Of a stretch of 12,547 nt of DNA, positions 1 through 7,298 are shown one piece after another; the first letter of the stretch is position 1; the number at the start of each line of letters is the position of its first letter. The stretch spans positions 1 through 12,547 of the forward strand of contig CATMIT010000042.1 of assembly GCA_950069165.1 (NCBI GenBank), in the 5' to 3' direction. The position numbers were made by a program, and so were the translations under genes. Under the pieces are notes generated by a model. It was not told the origin of the DNA, searched no databases, and worked only from the letters and a program-made list of their open reading frames with translations. The stretch comes from an uncultured Flavobacteriales bacterium. Lineage in GTDB: Bacteria; Bacteroidota; Bacteroidia; Flavobacteriales; BACL11.

Positions 1-1377
1 GATATGTTTTACAGTAGGAGACTGCAAGATGATTTATTAAATGCTTCAAAAGTTACTGGAAGAACTAAAAACGGTTTAGGAGTTGCTGTACTTAATGCTG
101 TAACTAATAAAACAGAGCAAGATCCCTTAACCAATTATAATGTAATGATATTTGATCAGGCTTTTGGAAATAGCTCATCAGTAAGTTTAATGAATACCCA
201 TATGGTCCAGAATGGTAAGGGAAAAGATGCTAATGTAACAGGCGTTTTTACAAGAATTAATGATAAAGAAAATAAGTTTACATATGTTGGAAAACTAAAA
301 ATGAGTCAGGAATTTGAAGGAAACGACTTAACAAAAGGATTAGCTGGTATGATGGCAGTAGGAAAAACTAGCGGAAAATATCAATTTGATTTATGGAGTG
401 GTTTTGAAGATGATAAATATAATCCTAATGATTTAGGTTTTTTATATTCAAATAATGAGATAACAAATGGCCTATCTCTTAGTTACCATCAATTTAACGA
501 AAATAAAAGATTTGTCAGATCAAATATAAGTACTTCTATAAATCACCAAACTTTATTTACTGATCAAAAATTTGTTAATTTAAATTTGGAAACATCAGCA
601 TTTATGACATTAAAAAATTATACTACTATTTTTATGCGTGCTAATTTTAATCCTTATGAGAAGAATGATTTTTATGAAGCTAGAACAGGAGATCTAACAC
701 ACCCACTTAAAAGATCCAAATCAATTCGTATAGGGGGCTGGATATCTACTGATTACAGAAAAAAATTAGCTATTGATATTGGTGGTGGTGTTAGATCGAA
801 TCCATTATATGAAGGATATGAATATAATTGGAGAATATCACCTAGATATAGAGTAAATGATAATATATCTCTGAAATATGTGCTTTCAATAAGAAATTCA
901 TATAATGATATTGGATTTGTTACAAATGACACCTCAGAGTTAATTATATATCCACCACAAGTTGATTATATATTTGCTAAAAGAAATACGAATATGATTA
1001 CTAATGTGTTAAGCGCAAATTATATTTTAAATAATAAAATGGACTTATCTGTTAAGTTAAGATATCACATGGATCAAGTTAAAAATTTAGAATTTAAATC
1101 ATTGGGTGATGGTGGTTATTTATCTAATAGCGAGTATGTTGGAGAGCATAATATAAATTATACTACTTGGACATCTGATATAGCTATTAATTGGTGGTTT
1201 TCCCCAGGAAGTCAAATGAGCCTAGTTTGGAAAAGTGCCATTGATAATGAAGATAACATCCTAATAAATCATTGGGTTGATAATGTGGAAGAATCATTTA
1301 ATCTAGCTCAACAAAATAGTTTATCTCTGAAAGTTATTTATTATTTAGATTATCTTTACCTCAGAAAAAAACAATGA
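1..1377 (+). CDS. DUF5916 family outer-membrane beta-barrel protein, 5'-truncated
   Basis: This is the C-terminal part of a DUF5916 protein, a Bacteroidota family that usually has an N-terminal carbohydrate-binding-like (CBM9-type) domain followed by a large outer-membrane barrel. The frame is open from base 1 (codon GAT, then ATG at 4). The first visible residues, DMFYSRR, match an internal family motif, so the ATG at 4 is not the true start and the gene begins upstream. Visible family features are the segment TGRTKNGLGVAVLNAVT near residues 18-34 and the NYNVMIFDQ strand. Many alternating hydrophobic/polar stretches rich in Tyr, Asn and Ser follow, as in beta-strands. The C-terminus YYLDYLYLRKKQ is typical, so the 3' end is intact. 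The stop overlaps the next start (ATGA), which suggests translational coupling to the LolD-like ATPase. The substrate is unknown. Sampled lines are about 23-32% GC, lower than most genes downstream. The family call is confident; any role in transport or adhesion is inference. Confidence 0.85.
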   Translation, partial: DMFYSRRLQDDLLNASKVTGRTKNGLGVAVLNAVTNKTEQDPLTNYNVMIFDQAFGNSSSVSLMNTHMVQNGKGKDANVTGVFTRINDKENKFTYVGKLKMSQEFEGNDLTKGLAGMMAVGKTSGKYQFDLWSGFEDDKYNPNDLGFLYSNNEITNGLSLSYHQFNENKRFVRSNISTSINHQTLFTDQKFVNLNLETSAFMTLKNYTTIFMRANFNPYEKNDFYEARTGDLTHPLKRSKSIRIGGWISTDYRKKLAIDIGGGVRSNPLYEGYEYNWRISPRYRVNDNISLKYVLSIRNSYNDIGFVTNDTSELIIYPPQVDYIFAKRNTNMITNVLSANYILNNKMDLSVKLRYHMDQVKNLEFKSLGDGGYLSNSEYVGEHNINYTTWTSDIAINWWFSPGSQMSLVWKSAIDNEDNILINHWVDNVEESFNLAQQNSLSLKVIYYLDYLYLRKKQ

Positions 1378-2027
1378 TAAAAGCCACCAACATACACTAC
1401 TCCTATAAAAAGTTAAAAGTACTAAAAGGTGTTGATTTACATATTAAAAAAGGAGAGTTTGTAAGTATTGTTGGAGCTTCTGGTGCAGGAAAAACTACTC
1501 TACTACATCTGTTAGGAACCCTTGAAAAAACTGATAGTGGAGAAATTGTTGTTGATGGAAAATCTGTTTCCAATCTTTCAGAAAAAGAGTTGGCTATATT
1601 TAGAAATAAAGAAATTGGATTTGTATTTCAATTTCATAATTTATTAGCTGAATTTTCTGCTTTGGAAAATGTTTGTTTGCCTGCTTTTATTGCTGGAATA
1701 AGCAAAAAAGAAGCAGCAGAAAAAGCCACTGAAATTCTAAAAATACTTGGTTTGGAAAATCGTTTGAACCACAAACCATCCGAGCTTTCTGGTGGAGAGC
1801 AGCAAAGAGTAGCTGTTGCAAGGGCTCTTATCAATTCACCATCTGTTATTCTGGCGGATGAGCCAAGTGGAAATTTGGATTCAAAAAACGCAATGGATTT
1901 GCACCAATTATTGCTAAACCTAAACCAAGAAAAAGGACAAACTATTGTAATAGTTACCCACAATAACGAGCTAGCCAATATGGCAAACCGAAAACTAGAA
2001 ATGGTAGACGGAAAATTAATTTCCTAA
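1374..2027 (+). CDS. lolD: LolD-like ABC transporter ATP-binding protein
   Basis: This 217-residue cytoplasmic ATPase belongs to the LolD/MacB/FtsE class, which drives lipoprotein release from the inner membrane (LolCDE) or related export. All nucleotide-binding motifs are intact: Walker A GASGAGKT at residues 34-41, Q-loop Gln86 in FVFQFHNLL, signature LSGGEQQR at 138-145, Walker B VILADEP at 158-164, and the switch His196 in IVTHN. The segment FQFHNLLAEFSALENV is typical of LolD. Length is normal for a single-domain ATPase. The ATG at 1374 lies inside the stop region of the DUF5916 gene (4-base overlap), so the two are probably co-translated. No LolC/LolE-type permease is visible on either side, so its membrane partner must be encoded elsewhere, and the assignment within the LolD/MacB family rests on sequence resemblance alone. 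Confidence 0.85.
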   Translation: MIKATNIHYSYKKLKVLKGVDLHIKKGEFVSIVGASGAGKTTLLHLLGTLEKTDSGEIVVDGKSVSNLSEKELAIFRNKEIGFVFQFHNLLAEFSALENVCLPAFIAGISKKEAAEKATEILKILGLENRLNHKPSELSGGEQQRVAVARALINSPSVILADEPSGNLDSKNAMDLHQLLLNLNQEKGQTIVIVTHNNELANMANRKLEMVDGKLIS

Positions 2028-2054
2028 AAAAGAGCTCAGCTTTAGACAAAAGTG

Positions 2055-2062
2055 TATTTTTG
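2055..2062 (+). promoter_or_regulatory. Candidate Bacteroidota -7 box for the BatA gene
   Basis: TATTTTTG matches the Bacteroidota -7 consensus TAnnTTTG. It ends 7 bases before the ATG at 2070, so transcription would begin almost at the start codon, giving a near-leaderless mRNA. No clear TTTG/TTG -33 box is visible at the expected distance (about 2030-2037), which lowers confidence. It lies in the 42-base gap after the LolD-like gene and would let the BatA/dihydroorotase pair be transcribed separately from the upstream pair. Confidence 0.4.
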
Positions 2063-2069
2063 CACTTTG

Positions 2070-4100
2070 ATGAGATATCAAAACCCACAACTGCTTTTTG
2101 CGCTTTTTGCCATAGCAATTCCTATTATTATTCATCTTTTTAATCTAAGGAAATACAAAACAGTTCGTTTTTCCAGCATTCGTTTCCTAAAAGAAATAAA
2201 ACAAGCGAAACGCTCTCGTTCTCGGCTTAAAAATCTTCTTATTTTGCTCAGTAGAATTTTAGCCATTGCGTTTTTAGTTTTGGCATTTGCAAAGCCCTAC
2301 ATCCCAGTAAAAGAACAGCAAACAGATTTGGTAAAAAATATTTTCTTTTACATTGACAATTCTTTTAGCATGGAATCTGTTTCAGAAAATGGAATGCTAT
2401 TGGATATTGCAAAAAATAAAGCAGAAGAAATTGCCAATGAGTATGATGCTGAAAGCAACTTTTATCTTATTACCAACGCCTTTTCTGCTAAGCAGTCTAG
2501 GGCTTTTAGCAAAGCAGAGATAACTAGTGTAATTCAGCAAGTAGAAACTACCCCTAATTACAAAACCCTTGCGGAAATAATTAGCAGACAAGAAAGCTTA
2601 AACAAGCAAAAAGAAAATGCCCAAATGTATGTGCTTTCCGATTTGCAAAAAAGCACTTTTGGTATTGAAAATATTAACCAAAATGATAGCAATTTAAATA
2701 TTCTAATTATTCCGCTTATCAAAATAGCAGAAAGCAATTTATATATAGATAGTTGTTGGATGAGCAGTCCTATTATTCAGAAAGGAAAAGCCATTGAAAT
2801 TCTGGTAAGAGTGCAAAATAAATCGGAAGTAGAACTTTCTAATATCCCTGCCTTTTTGCATGTAAATAATCAGCAAAAAGCAATTAGTAATTTCAGTATT
2901 TTACCCAATGAAAGCGTGGAAATTACTTTCAAATTCACACCCATTTCCTCTGGATTTAAGCAGTGCAAGATTTCCTTACAGGACTACCCTATTTCCTTTG
3001 ACGATAATTTTTATTTCTCCTTTGAAATATTAGATAAAATAAAGGTAATGAGTGTGTATAAGAAAAGTCAAAGTTTTTCTCTAAAATCTCTTTTTGAAAA
3101 GGATGAAACAATAAATTACAAAGCAGTCAGTATTGGGCAAATAAATTATGAAGAAATTAAAAGTCAGCAGTTGTTGGTTTTAGATGGGCTGAGTGATATT
3201 TCTTCTGGTTTGCAACAAAGTATTGGTAGTTTTGTAGAAAATGGTGGAAGCATTGCAATTTTTCCATCTAATAATATCAATTTTGAGGATTACAAATCCC
3301 TTTGCAAACTGCTAAATACAGATCAGTACATGGTAAAGGATACTATAAAACAAAAAGTAAATACTATCGCTTATCGACATAAAGTATTTGAAGGTGTTTT
3401 TGAAAAAGAAGAGGAAAAAATTAACTTACCAATAGTATCGAATCATTATAAAATATCTGCTAAAAATAGTAGCAACCGCCAAAGCATTCTTTCTCTTGAA
3501 ATGGGGGATGATTTTATCAGCCATTTTACTTTTGTTGGAGGGGATATTTACCTCTTTGCCTCCCCACTAAACAGTGCAAGTAGCAATTTGGGGAAGCATG
3601 CCCTTTTTGTACCTCTTCTTTACAATATGGCTCTGATGAGTTATAAAACAAGCCGACTTTATTATAGTATTGGAAAAAGTAAATATTTTGATGCTCCCAC
3701 ATCTAAGAATATGGAAAATATCTATCATTTAAAATCGGAAAATTATGATATTATTCCAAGCGAAAAATTTGTGGGCGGAAAGCGAAAATTATATTTGCAA
3801 GGGCAAATAAAAAAATCTGGAAATTATCTACTTACAGGAAATGGAAAAACCCTTTCAGCCATTTCTTTTAACTATGGAAATAAAGAATCTCAACCCAATA
3901 TTTATTCTAGCAAAGAGGTGGAAGAAATTTTGCAGAGAAACAACATCAAAAATATTAAAATAAATAGTAGTACAAATCAGAATATCAGCAATATAGTGCA
4001 GCAAATACAATTGGGAAAAAGCTATTGGAAACTCTGCATTATTTTAGCATTGCTGTTTTTACTAACGGAAATAATGCTTATTAAATTTTTAAAATCATGA
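2070..4100 (+). CDS. BatA domain / von Willebrand factor A membrane protein
   Basis: This is an inner-membrane protein of the BatA N-terminal-domain family common in Bacteroidota, 676 residues from the ATG at 2070. The frame stays open to a GTG at 2052, but family members begin with a short sequence followed at once by the first membrane segment, as here (MRYQNPQLLFALFAIAIP), so 2070 is preferred. Layout: membrane helix about residues 8-24, then the basic IHLFNLRKYK stretch; second helix about 55-74 followed by KPYIP; a VWA-like domain starting with the metal-ion-dependent adhesion motif DNSFS (Asp96, Ser98, Ser100); a long periplasmic middle region with a glutamine-amidotransferase-like segment near 365-400; and a C-terminal helix about 655-673. 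The function of the family is not settled; it is often discussed with the aerotolerance (Bat) proteins. Its stop overlaps the start of the dihydroorotase-like gene (ATGA), so the two are likely co-translated. Confidence 0.88.
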   Translation: MRYQNPQLLFALFAIAIPIIIHLFNLRKYKTVRFSSIRFLKEIKQAKRSRSRLKNLLILLSRILAIAFLVLAFAKPYIPVKEQQTDLVKNIFFYIDNSFSMESVSENGMLLDIAKNKAEEIANEYDAESNFYLITNAFSAKQSRAFSKAEITSVIQQVETTPNYKTLAEIISRQESLNKQKENAQMYVLSDLQKSTFGIENINQNDSNLNILIIPLIKIAESNLYIDSCWMSSPIIQKGKAIEILVRVQNKSEVELSNIPAFLHVNNQQKAISNFSILPNESVEITFKFTPISSGFKQCKISLQDYPISFDDNFYFSFEILDKIKVMSVYKKSQSFSLKSLFEKDETINYKAVSIGQINYEEIKSQQLLVLDGLSDISSGLQQSIGSFVENGGSIAIFPSNNINFEDYKSLCKLLNTDQYMVKDTIKQKVNTIAYRHKVFEGVFEKEEEKINLPIVSNHYKISAKNSSNRQSILSLEMGDDFISHFTFVGGDIYLFASPLNSASSNLGKHALFVPLLYNMALMSYKTSRLYYSIGKSKYFDAPTSKNMENIYHLKSENYDIIPSEKFVGGKRKLYLQGQIKKSGNYLLTGNGKTLSAISFNYGNKESQPNIYSSKEVEEILQRNNIKNIKINSSTNQNISNIVQQIQLGKSYWKLCIILALLFLLTEIMLIKFLKS

Positions 4101-5374
4101 ATATCCTTATTAAATCGGCAAAGGTGATTGACCCCAAAGGAAAGCACCACAATAAGATTAGAGATATCCTTATTGAAAATGGAATTATCAAAAAAGTGTC
4201 AGCCAAAATAAAAGATGGAAGAGCCAAAATTTATGCTGCTAAAAACTTGCATGTATCACTAGGATGGATGGATTTACACGCCAATTTTAGAGATCCTGGT
4301 TTTGAGTATAAGGAAGATATTCATTCTGGTTGCAAAGCAGCTGCCAAAGGTGGTTTTACGGGCGTACTTTTAATGCCACAAAATAATCCGGTAACCGATA
4401 ACAATGCACAAGTAGAATACATCCACAGCAAGGGAAAGGATAATATTGTTAGTGTGCATGCAGCAGGAAGCCTCACCAAAGGCATGCAAGGAAAAGATAT
4501 GGTAGAAATGTATGATATGAAAAATGCGGGCGCACCTGCCTTTACGGATGATAAAAATTCGGTGCAGCATAATGATGTGTTGAAAGTGGCGCTACTTTAT
4601 GCTAAGGATTTTGATGGACTGATAATGAACTACCCGAACGATAGCAGCATTGCAAATGGTGGACAAATACATGAGGGAAAAATAAGCACCGCACTGGGAC
4701 TGAAAGGAATCCCTGCCATGGCGGAAGAAATTATGATTGATAGAGATATTTCCCTTTGCGAATACACTGATAGCAAGCTGCACCTATCGTATATCTCCAC
4801 CAAAAATAGTGTAAGCAAGATTAAGAAAGCAAAAAAACAAGGCATCAATATTTCGGCAGATGTTGCCCTACACAATTTGATACTTACAGATGAGAAAATT
4901 AGTCACTTTGATACCCGCTACAAAGTACTTCCGCCACTTAGAAGCAACACAGATTGCACTGCCCTAATAAAAGGGCTGAAAGATGGAACAATAGATGTGA
5001 TTTGCACCGACCACTCTCCAGAAGATGAGGAAAACAAGAAGACAGAATTTGACAATGCAGCATTTGGTATTATTGGCTTAGAAACTGCTTTTGGACTTAT
5101 TGGAAAGCACCTAAGTGCGCATTTAAGCTTGGCGGAAATAATAGAGAAGATTGCCATTAACCCAAGGAAACTATTACAATTGGAAAGCGCAAAAATAGAA
5201 GAAGGAAATACAGCCAACCTCACCCTGTTTGACCCGGATATAGAATGGGAATTTCAAAAAATAGATATAAAATCCAAATCGGTAAACACCCCATTTATTG
5301 GGGAAAAGCTAAAAGGAAAAGCTTTGGCTATTTATAATAAAGGAAAATTTTTGGAATTGAAAAAATGGCTTTGA
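4097..5374 (+). CDS. Dihydroorotase-family protein with degenerate metal site (pyrC-like, probably non-catalytic)
   Basis: This 425-residue amidohydrolase-fold protein aligns along its whole length with type I dihydroorotases, the enzyme that closes carbamoyl-aspartate to dihydroorotate in pyrimidine synthesis. Key residues are changed. The usual HxH metal pair in DxHxHLREPG is DLHANFRDPG here, keeping His61 but with Asn63. The later metal histidines correspond to Asn178 (LIMNYPND) and Tyr232 (LHLSYIST). The substrate Asn of the NPPLR motif is Leu278, and the last His of TDHAPH is Glu309. Asp151, Asp305 and the substrate Arg65 remain. With three of four metal histidines gone, catalysis is unlikely. 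By analogy with the inactive PyrC' subunits that support aspartate transcarbamoylase in other bacteria, a structural role is possible, but that is inference. Databases probably label it dihydroorotase. It starts within the stop of the BatA gene (4-base overlap). Confidence 0.85.
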   Translation: MNILIKSAKVIDPKGKHHNKIRDILIENGIIKKVSAKIKDGRAKIYAAKNLHVSLGWMDLHANFRDPGFEYKEDIHSGCKAAAKGGFTGVLLMPQNNPVTDNNAQVEYIHSKGKDNIVSVHAAGSLTKGMQGKDMVEMYDMKNAGAPAFTDDKNSVQHNDVLKVALLYAKDFDGLIMNYPNDSSIANGGQIHEGKISTALGLKGIPAMAEEIMIDRDISLCEYTDSKLHLSYISTKNSVSKIKKAKKQGINISADVALHNLILTDEKISHFDTRYKVLPPLRSNTDCTALIKGLKDGTIDVICTDHSPEDEENKKTEFDNAAFGIIGLETAFGLIGKHLSAHLSLAEIIEKIAINPRKLLQLESAKIEEGNTANLTLFDPDIEWEFQKIDIKSKSVNTPFIGEKLKGKALAIYNKGKFLELKKWL

Positions 5375-5387
5375 ATTTAATATTATA

Positions 5388-6587
5388 CTAAATAGTTCTC
5401 CCAGGATAAACTTTAAGTCCTGCTTCCAAAATATCAATTGATTTCTGCAAGGATTCTTTATTAAGAACATAAGCAATACGAACCTGATTAGTCCCAGTAT
5501 TTGGTGTTGAATAAAAGCCTGCAGCAGGTGCCACCATAATAGTTTCTCCACTTAAATCAAAATCCTCTAACAACCATTGTGCAAATTTATCAGCATCATC
5601 AACAGGAAGTTGAGCTATTGCATAAAAAGCCCCTTTTGGTTTTGGACAAATTACTCCTTCAATTTTATTGAGTCCTTCAATCAAAAGGTCTCTTCTGCTT
5701 ACATATTCTGCACTTACTTGCTGAAAATAAGAGTCCTCTGTTTTAAGAGCTGCTTCTCCAGCAATTTGACCAAATGTGGGTGGCGATAAACGCGCTTGTG
5801 CAAATTTCAAAGCAGTAGCTATTACTTCTTTGTTTTTGGAAACAATACATCCTACTCTGATTCCACACATAGAGTATCTTTTGGAAGTAGAATCAATCAC
5901 AATTGCATTTTGTTCTAATCCTTCCATTTTTAATACGGAATGATGCTCCAATCCATCATAAACAAACTCACGATACACCTCATCTGCAAAAAGGAAAAGG
6001 TCGTGTTTTATAACTATATCTCTAAGTGTTTCTAATTCTTCTTTGGAATATAAATATCCAGTAGGGTTTCCAGGATTACAAATTAGAATTGCACTTGTTT
6101 TGGGTGTGATTAGTTTTTCAAACTCCTCAATATTAGGAAGTGCAAATCCATCATTAATGGATGTGGTAATTGGTTTTACTACTACTCCTGCTGAAATTGA
6201 AAAACCATTGTAGTTGGCATAAAATGGCTCTGGAATAATAATTTCATCACCTACATCCAAACAAGAATTAAGTGCAAAAAGTAAGGCTTCCGAGCCACCA
6301 GTGGTCACCATCAAATCAGTATAATCCACATCAATCCCAATATTTTGATAGTAGTTTGCTAATCCTTTTCGGTAGCTTTCAAATCCAGCAGAATGAGAAT
6401 ATTCTACTACTTTATTCGAAAAATTATGAATTGCTTCCAATGCTACAACAGGCGATTTAATATCAGGTTGCCCAATATTTAAATGGTACACTTTCTTTCC
6501 TTGTTTTTTAGCTTGTTCGGCAAATGGCACCAACTTTCTGATTGGCGACTCAGGCATTGCATTTCCTTTATTCGATATTTTTGGCAT
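5388..6587 (-). CDS. PLP-dependent class I/II aminotransferase (aspartate aminotransferase-like)
   Basis: This is a 399-residue cytoplasmic fold-type I aminotransferase that moves an amino group between an amino acid and a 2-oxo acid using pyridoxal phosphate. Visible landmarks are NIGQPD (38-42), GGSEAL (97-102) for phosphate binding, the NPGNPTG motif (171-177), ADEVYREF with Asp202 and Tyr205 contacting the cofactor ring, the Schiff-base Lys236 in STSKRYS, and Arg370 in QVRIAY for the substrate carboxylate. All catalytic residues are intact and the length is normal. The N-terminus MPKISNKGNAMPESPIRKL is the family's usual start, supporting the ATG at 6587. Substrate specificity cannot be read from sequence; aspartate or another acidic/branched donor is plausible. 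The start codon lies 13 bases beyond the T-tract of an intrinsic terminator and no good TAnnTTTG box is visible upstream, so how it is transcribed is unclear. Its stop is 13 bases from the stop of the convergent dihydroorotase-like gene. Confidence 0.9.
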   Translation of the reverse strand: MPKISNKGNAMPESPIRKLVPFAEQAKKQGKKVYHLNIGQPDIKSPVVALEAIHNFSNKVVEYSHSAGFESYRKGLANYYQNIGIDVDYTDLMVTTGGSEALLFALNSCLDVGDEIIIPEPFYANYNGFSISAGVVVKPITTSINDGFALPNIEEFEKLITPKTSAILICNPGNPTGYLYSKEELETLRDIVIKHDLFLFADEVYREFVYDGLEHHSVLKMEGLEQNAIVIDSTSKRYSMCGIRVGCIVSKNKEVIATALKFAQARLSPPTFGQIAGEAALKTEDSYFQQVSAEYVSRRDLLIEGLNKIEGVICPKPKGAFYAIAQLPVDDADKFAQWLLEDFDLSGETIMVAPAAGFYSTPNTGTNQVRIAYVLNKESLQKSIDILEAGLKVYPGRTI

Positions 6588-6600
6588 ACAGTTTTATTTT

Positions 6601-6630
6601 AAACAAAAAAACACCCTCTATTGAGGGTGC
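6601..6630 (-). terminator. Intrinsic terminator of the DUF1573 gene
   Basis: Read on the - strand, CACCCTC - AATA - GAGGGTG forms a 7-bp GC-rich stem with a 4-base loop (6612-6629). It is followed directly by TTTTTTTGTTT (6601-6611). It starts about 28 bases after the DUF1573 stop codon at 6658. The T-tract is on one side only, so it acts on the - strand. It sits immediately in front of the aminotransferase start (6587), so it could also limit read-through into that gene. Confidence 0.88.
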
Positions 6631-6657
6631 TAATGTCGTAATATTTTTCGGATTTGT

Positions 6658-7167
6658 TTATTTGTTTTCCAAAGGGGATCCTTCTGTATTTTTTTCAGGT
6701 GCTGCCGCATCTTTTGGTGGTGGCAACACTTCCCCTTTAATTGTTAAAATAGCTGGTTTTTTACTAGCATTGGTTGTTAGGGTAATTGTTTTAGTAAATT
6801 TTCCTACTCTATTAGTTGCGTATTTTACACCAATTTTTGAAGTTTCACCCGGCATGATTGGTTCTCTTGGCCAAGTTGGAACTGTACAACCACAACTTCC
6901 TTTCGCATTCTTTATAATAAGTGGTTCTGTTCCGTTATTGGTAAATACAAATTCTCCTGCTCCATTACCATTATGTTCTATAACTCCATAATCATAAACT
7001 TTTGATTCAAAATCGATTATAGAGTTTGAAGTTTCTTTCTCAGTTTGTTCTTGTTTTACTTCCTCTATTTCAACTACTGGATCTGCTTTTTTTGGCTGGG
7101 GAATTCGTTGAGCTAAAACCACAAATCCAATTAGAAAGGCACTTAGTAATAATATTATCTTCTTCAT
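6658..7167 (-). CDS. DUF1573 domain secreted protein
   Basis: This is a 169-residue exported protein with one DUF1573 domain, an Ig-like (ASPM/SPD-2/Hydin-like) beta-sandwich found widely in Bacteroidota and of unknown function. A signal peptide is clear: MKK, a hydrophobic stretch to about residue 18, and likely cleavage after VLA (19). A charged Glu/Lys/Gln-rich linker covers 26-48. The domain runs from about 50 to 148, with IDFESKVYDYGVIEHNG, the hallmark KGSCGCTVPTWP (Cys92, Cys94) and a following IMPGETSKIGVKY strand. The tail is proline- and acid-rich (PPPKDAAAPEKN) and looks disordered. There is no lipobox, so it is probably a free periplasmic or secreted protein. The start at 7167 gives a sensible signal peptide. 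It has its own promoter (7217-7247) and terminator (6601-6630), so it appears to be monocistronic. Confidence 0.9.
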   Translation of the reverse strand: MKKIILLLSAFLIGFVVLAQRIPQPKKADPVVEIEEVKQEQTEKETSNSIIDFESKVYDYGVIEHNGNGAGEFVFTNNGTEPLIIKNAKGSCGCTVPTWPREPIMPGETSKIGVKYATNRVGKFTKTITLTTNASKKPAILTIKGEVLPPPKDAAAPEKNTEGSPLENK

Positions 7168-7216
7168 TTCTTTTTAAATTTTTATTTTTAATAACTTCTC
7201 CAATCATAACGAACGG

Positions 7217-7247
7217 CAAATTTACTAATTTATTTTTCTTCTGCAAA
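7217..7247 (-). promoter_or_regulatory. Bacteroidota-type promoter for the DUF1573 gene
   Basis: On the - strand, TTTG (7247-7244) is separated by 19 bases from TAAATTTG (7224-7217). Both boxes match the -33 TTTG / -7 TAnnTTTG consensus with good spacing. Transcription would begin near 7210-7213, leaving a 5' leader of about 45 bases that is very A-rich just before the ATG, as is usual where Shine-Dalgarno sequences are not used. Confidence 0.6.
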
Positions 7248-7278
7248 TGAGATTGATAAATAAGTTTTGAATTGCAGA
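7240..7278. repeat. 7-bp inverted repeat between divergent promoters
   Basis: TCTGCAA (7240-7246) and its reverse complement TTGCAGA (7272-7278) flank a 25-base spacer. One arm overlaps the -33 box of the leftward promoter; the other lies between the boxes of the rightward valS promoter. In an AT-rich intergenic region this could be chance, but its placement would suit a shared regulator. Confidence 0.3.
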
Positions 7279-7292
7279 TTTTTATAGATTTG
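7267..7292 (+). promoter_or_regulatory. Candidate promoter for valS
   Basis: TAGATTTG (7285-7292) matches the Bacteroidota -7 consensus TAnnTTTG and ends 7 bases before the valS ATG at 7300, implying a near-leaderless transcript. A TTG at 7267-7269 could be the -33 element, but the 15-base gap is shorter than the usual spacing. The box-to-ATG distance is the same as at the BatA gene. Confidence 0.5.
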
Positions 7293-7298
7293 CAAATC
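7287..7298. repeat. 12-bp perfect palindrome at the valS start
   Basis: GATTTGCAAATC is its own reverse complement. It covers the last six bases of the valS -7 box and the predicted transcription start, ending one base before the ATG at 7300. A partial copy, TTGCAGAT (7272-7279), lies 18 bases upstream of the related TTGCAAAT (7290-7297). The position would suit an operator, but no regulator is identified. Confidence 0.45.

Noticed and set aside
2028..2054. GAGCTCAGC region after the LolD-like gene as a terminator
   Set aside because: GAGCTC is only a 6-bp palindrome with no loop and no following T-run, so it cannot form a convincing intrinsic terminator.
2052..2069. GTG at 2052 as the start of the BatA gene
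   Set aside because: The six extra residues (MYFCTL) are coded by the candidate -7 box itself, and the family begins just before the first membrane helix, so the ATG at 2070 is the better start.
6542..6991. 149-residue + strand frame across the aminotransferase start and DUF1573 gene
   Set aside because: It is antisense to two well-supported genes and reads through the terminator hairpin; its hydrophobic look comes from the complement of Lys/Glu-rich codons.
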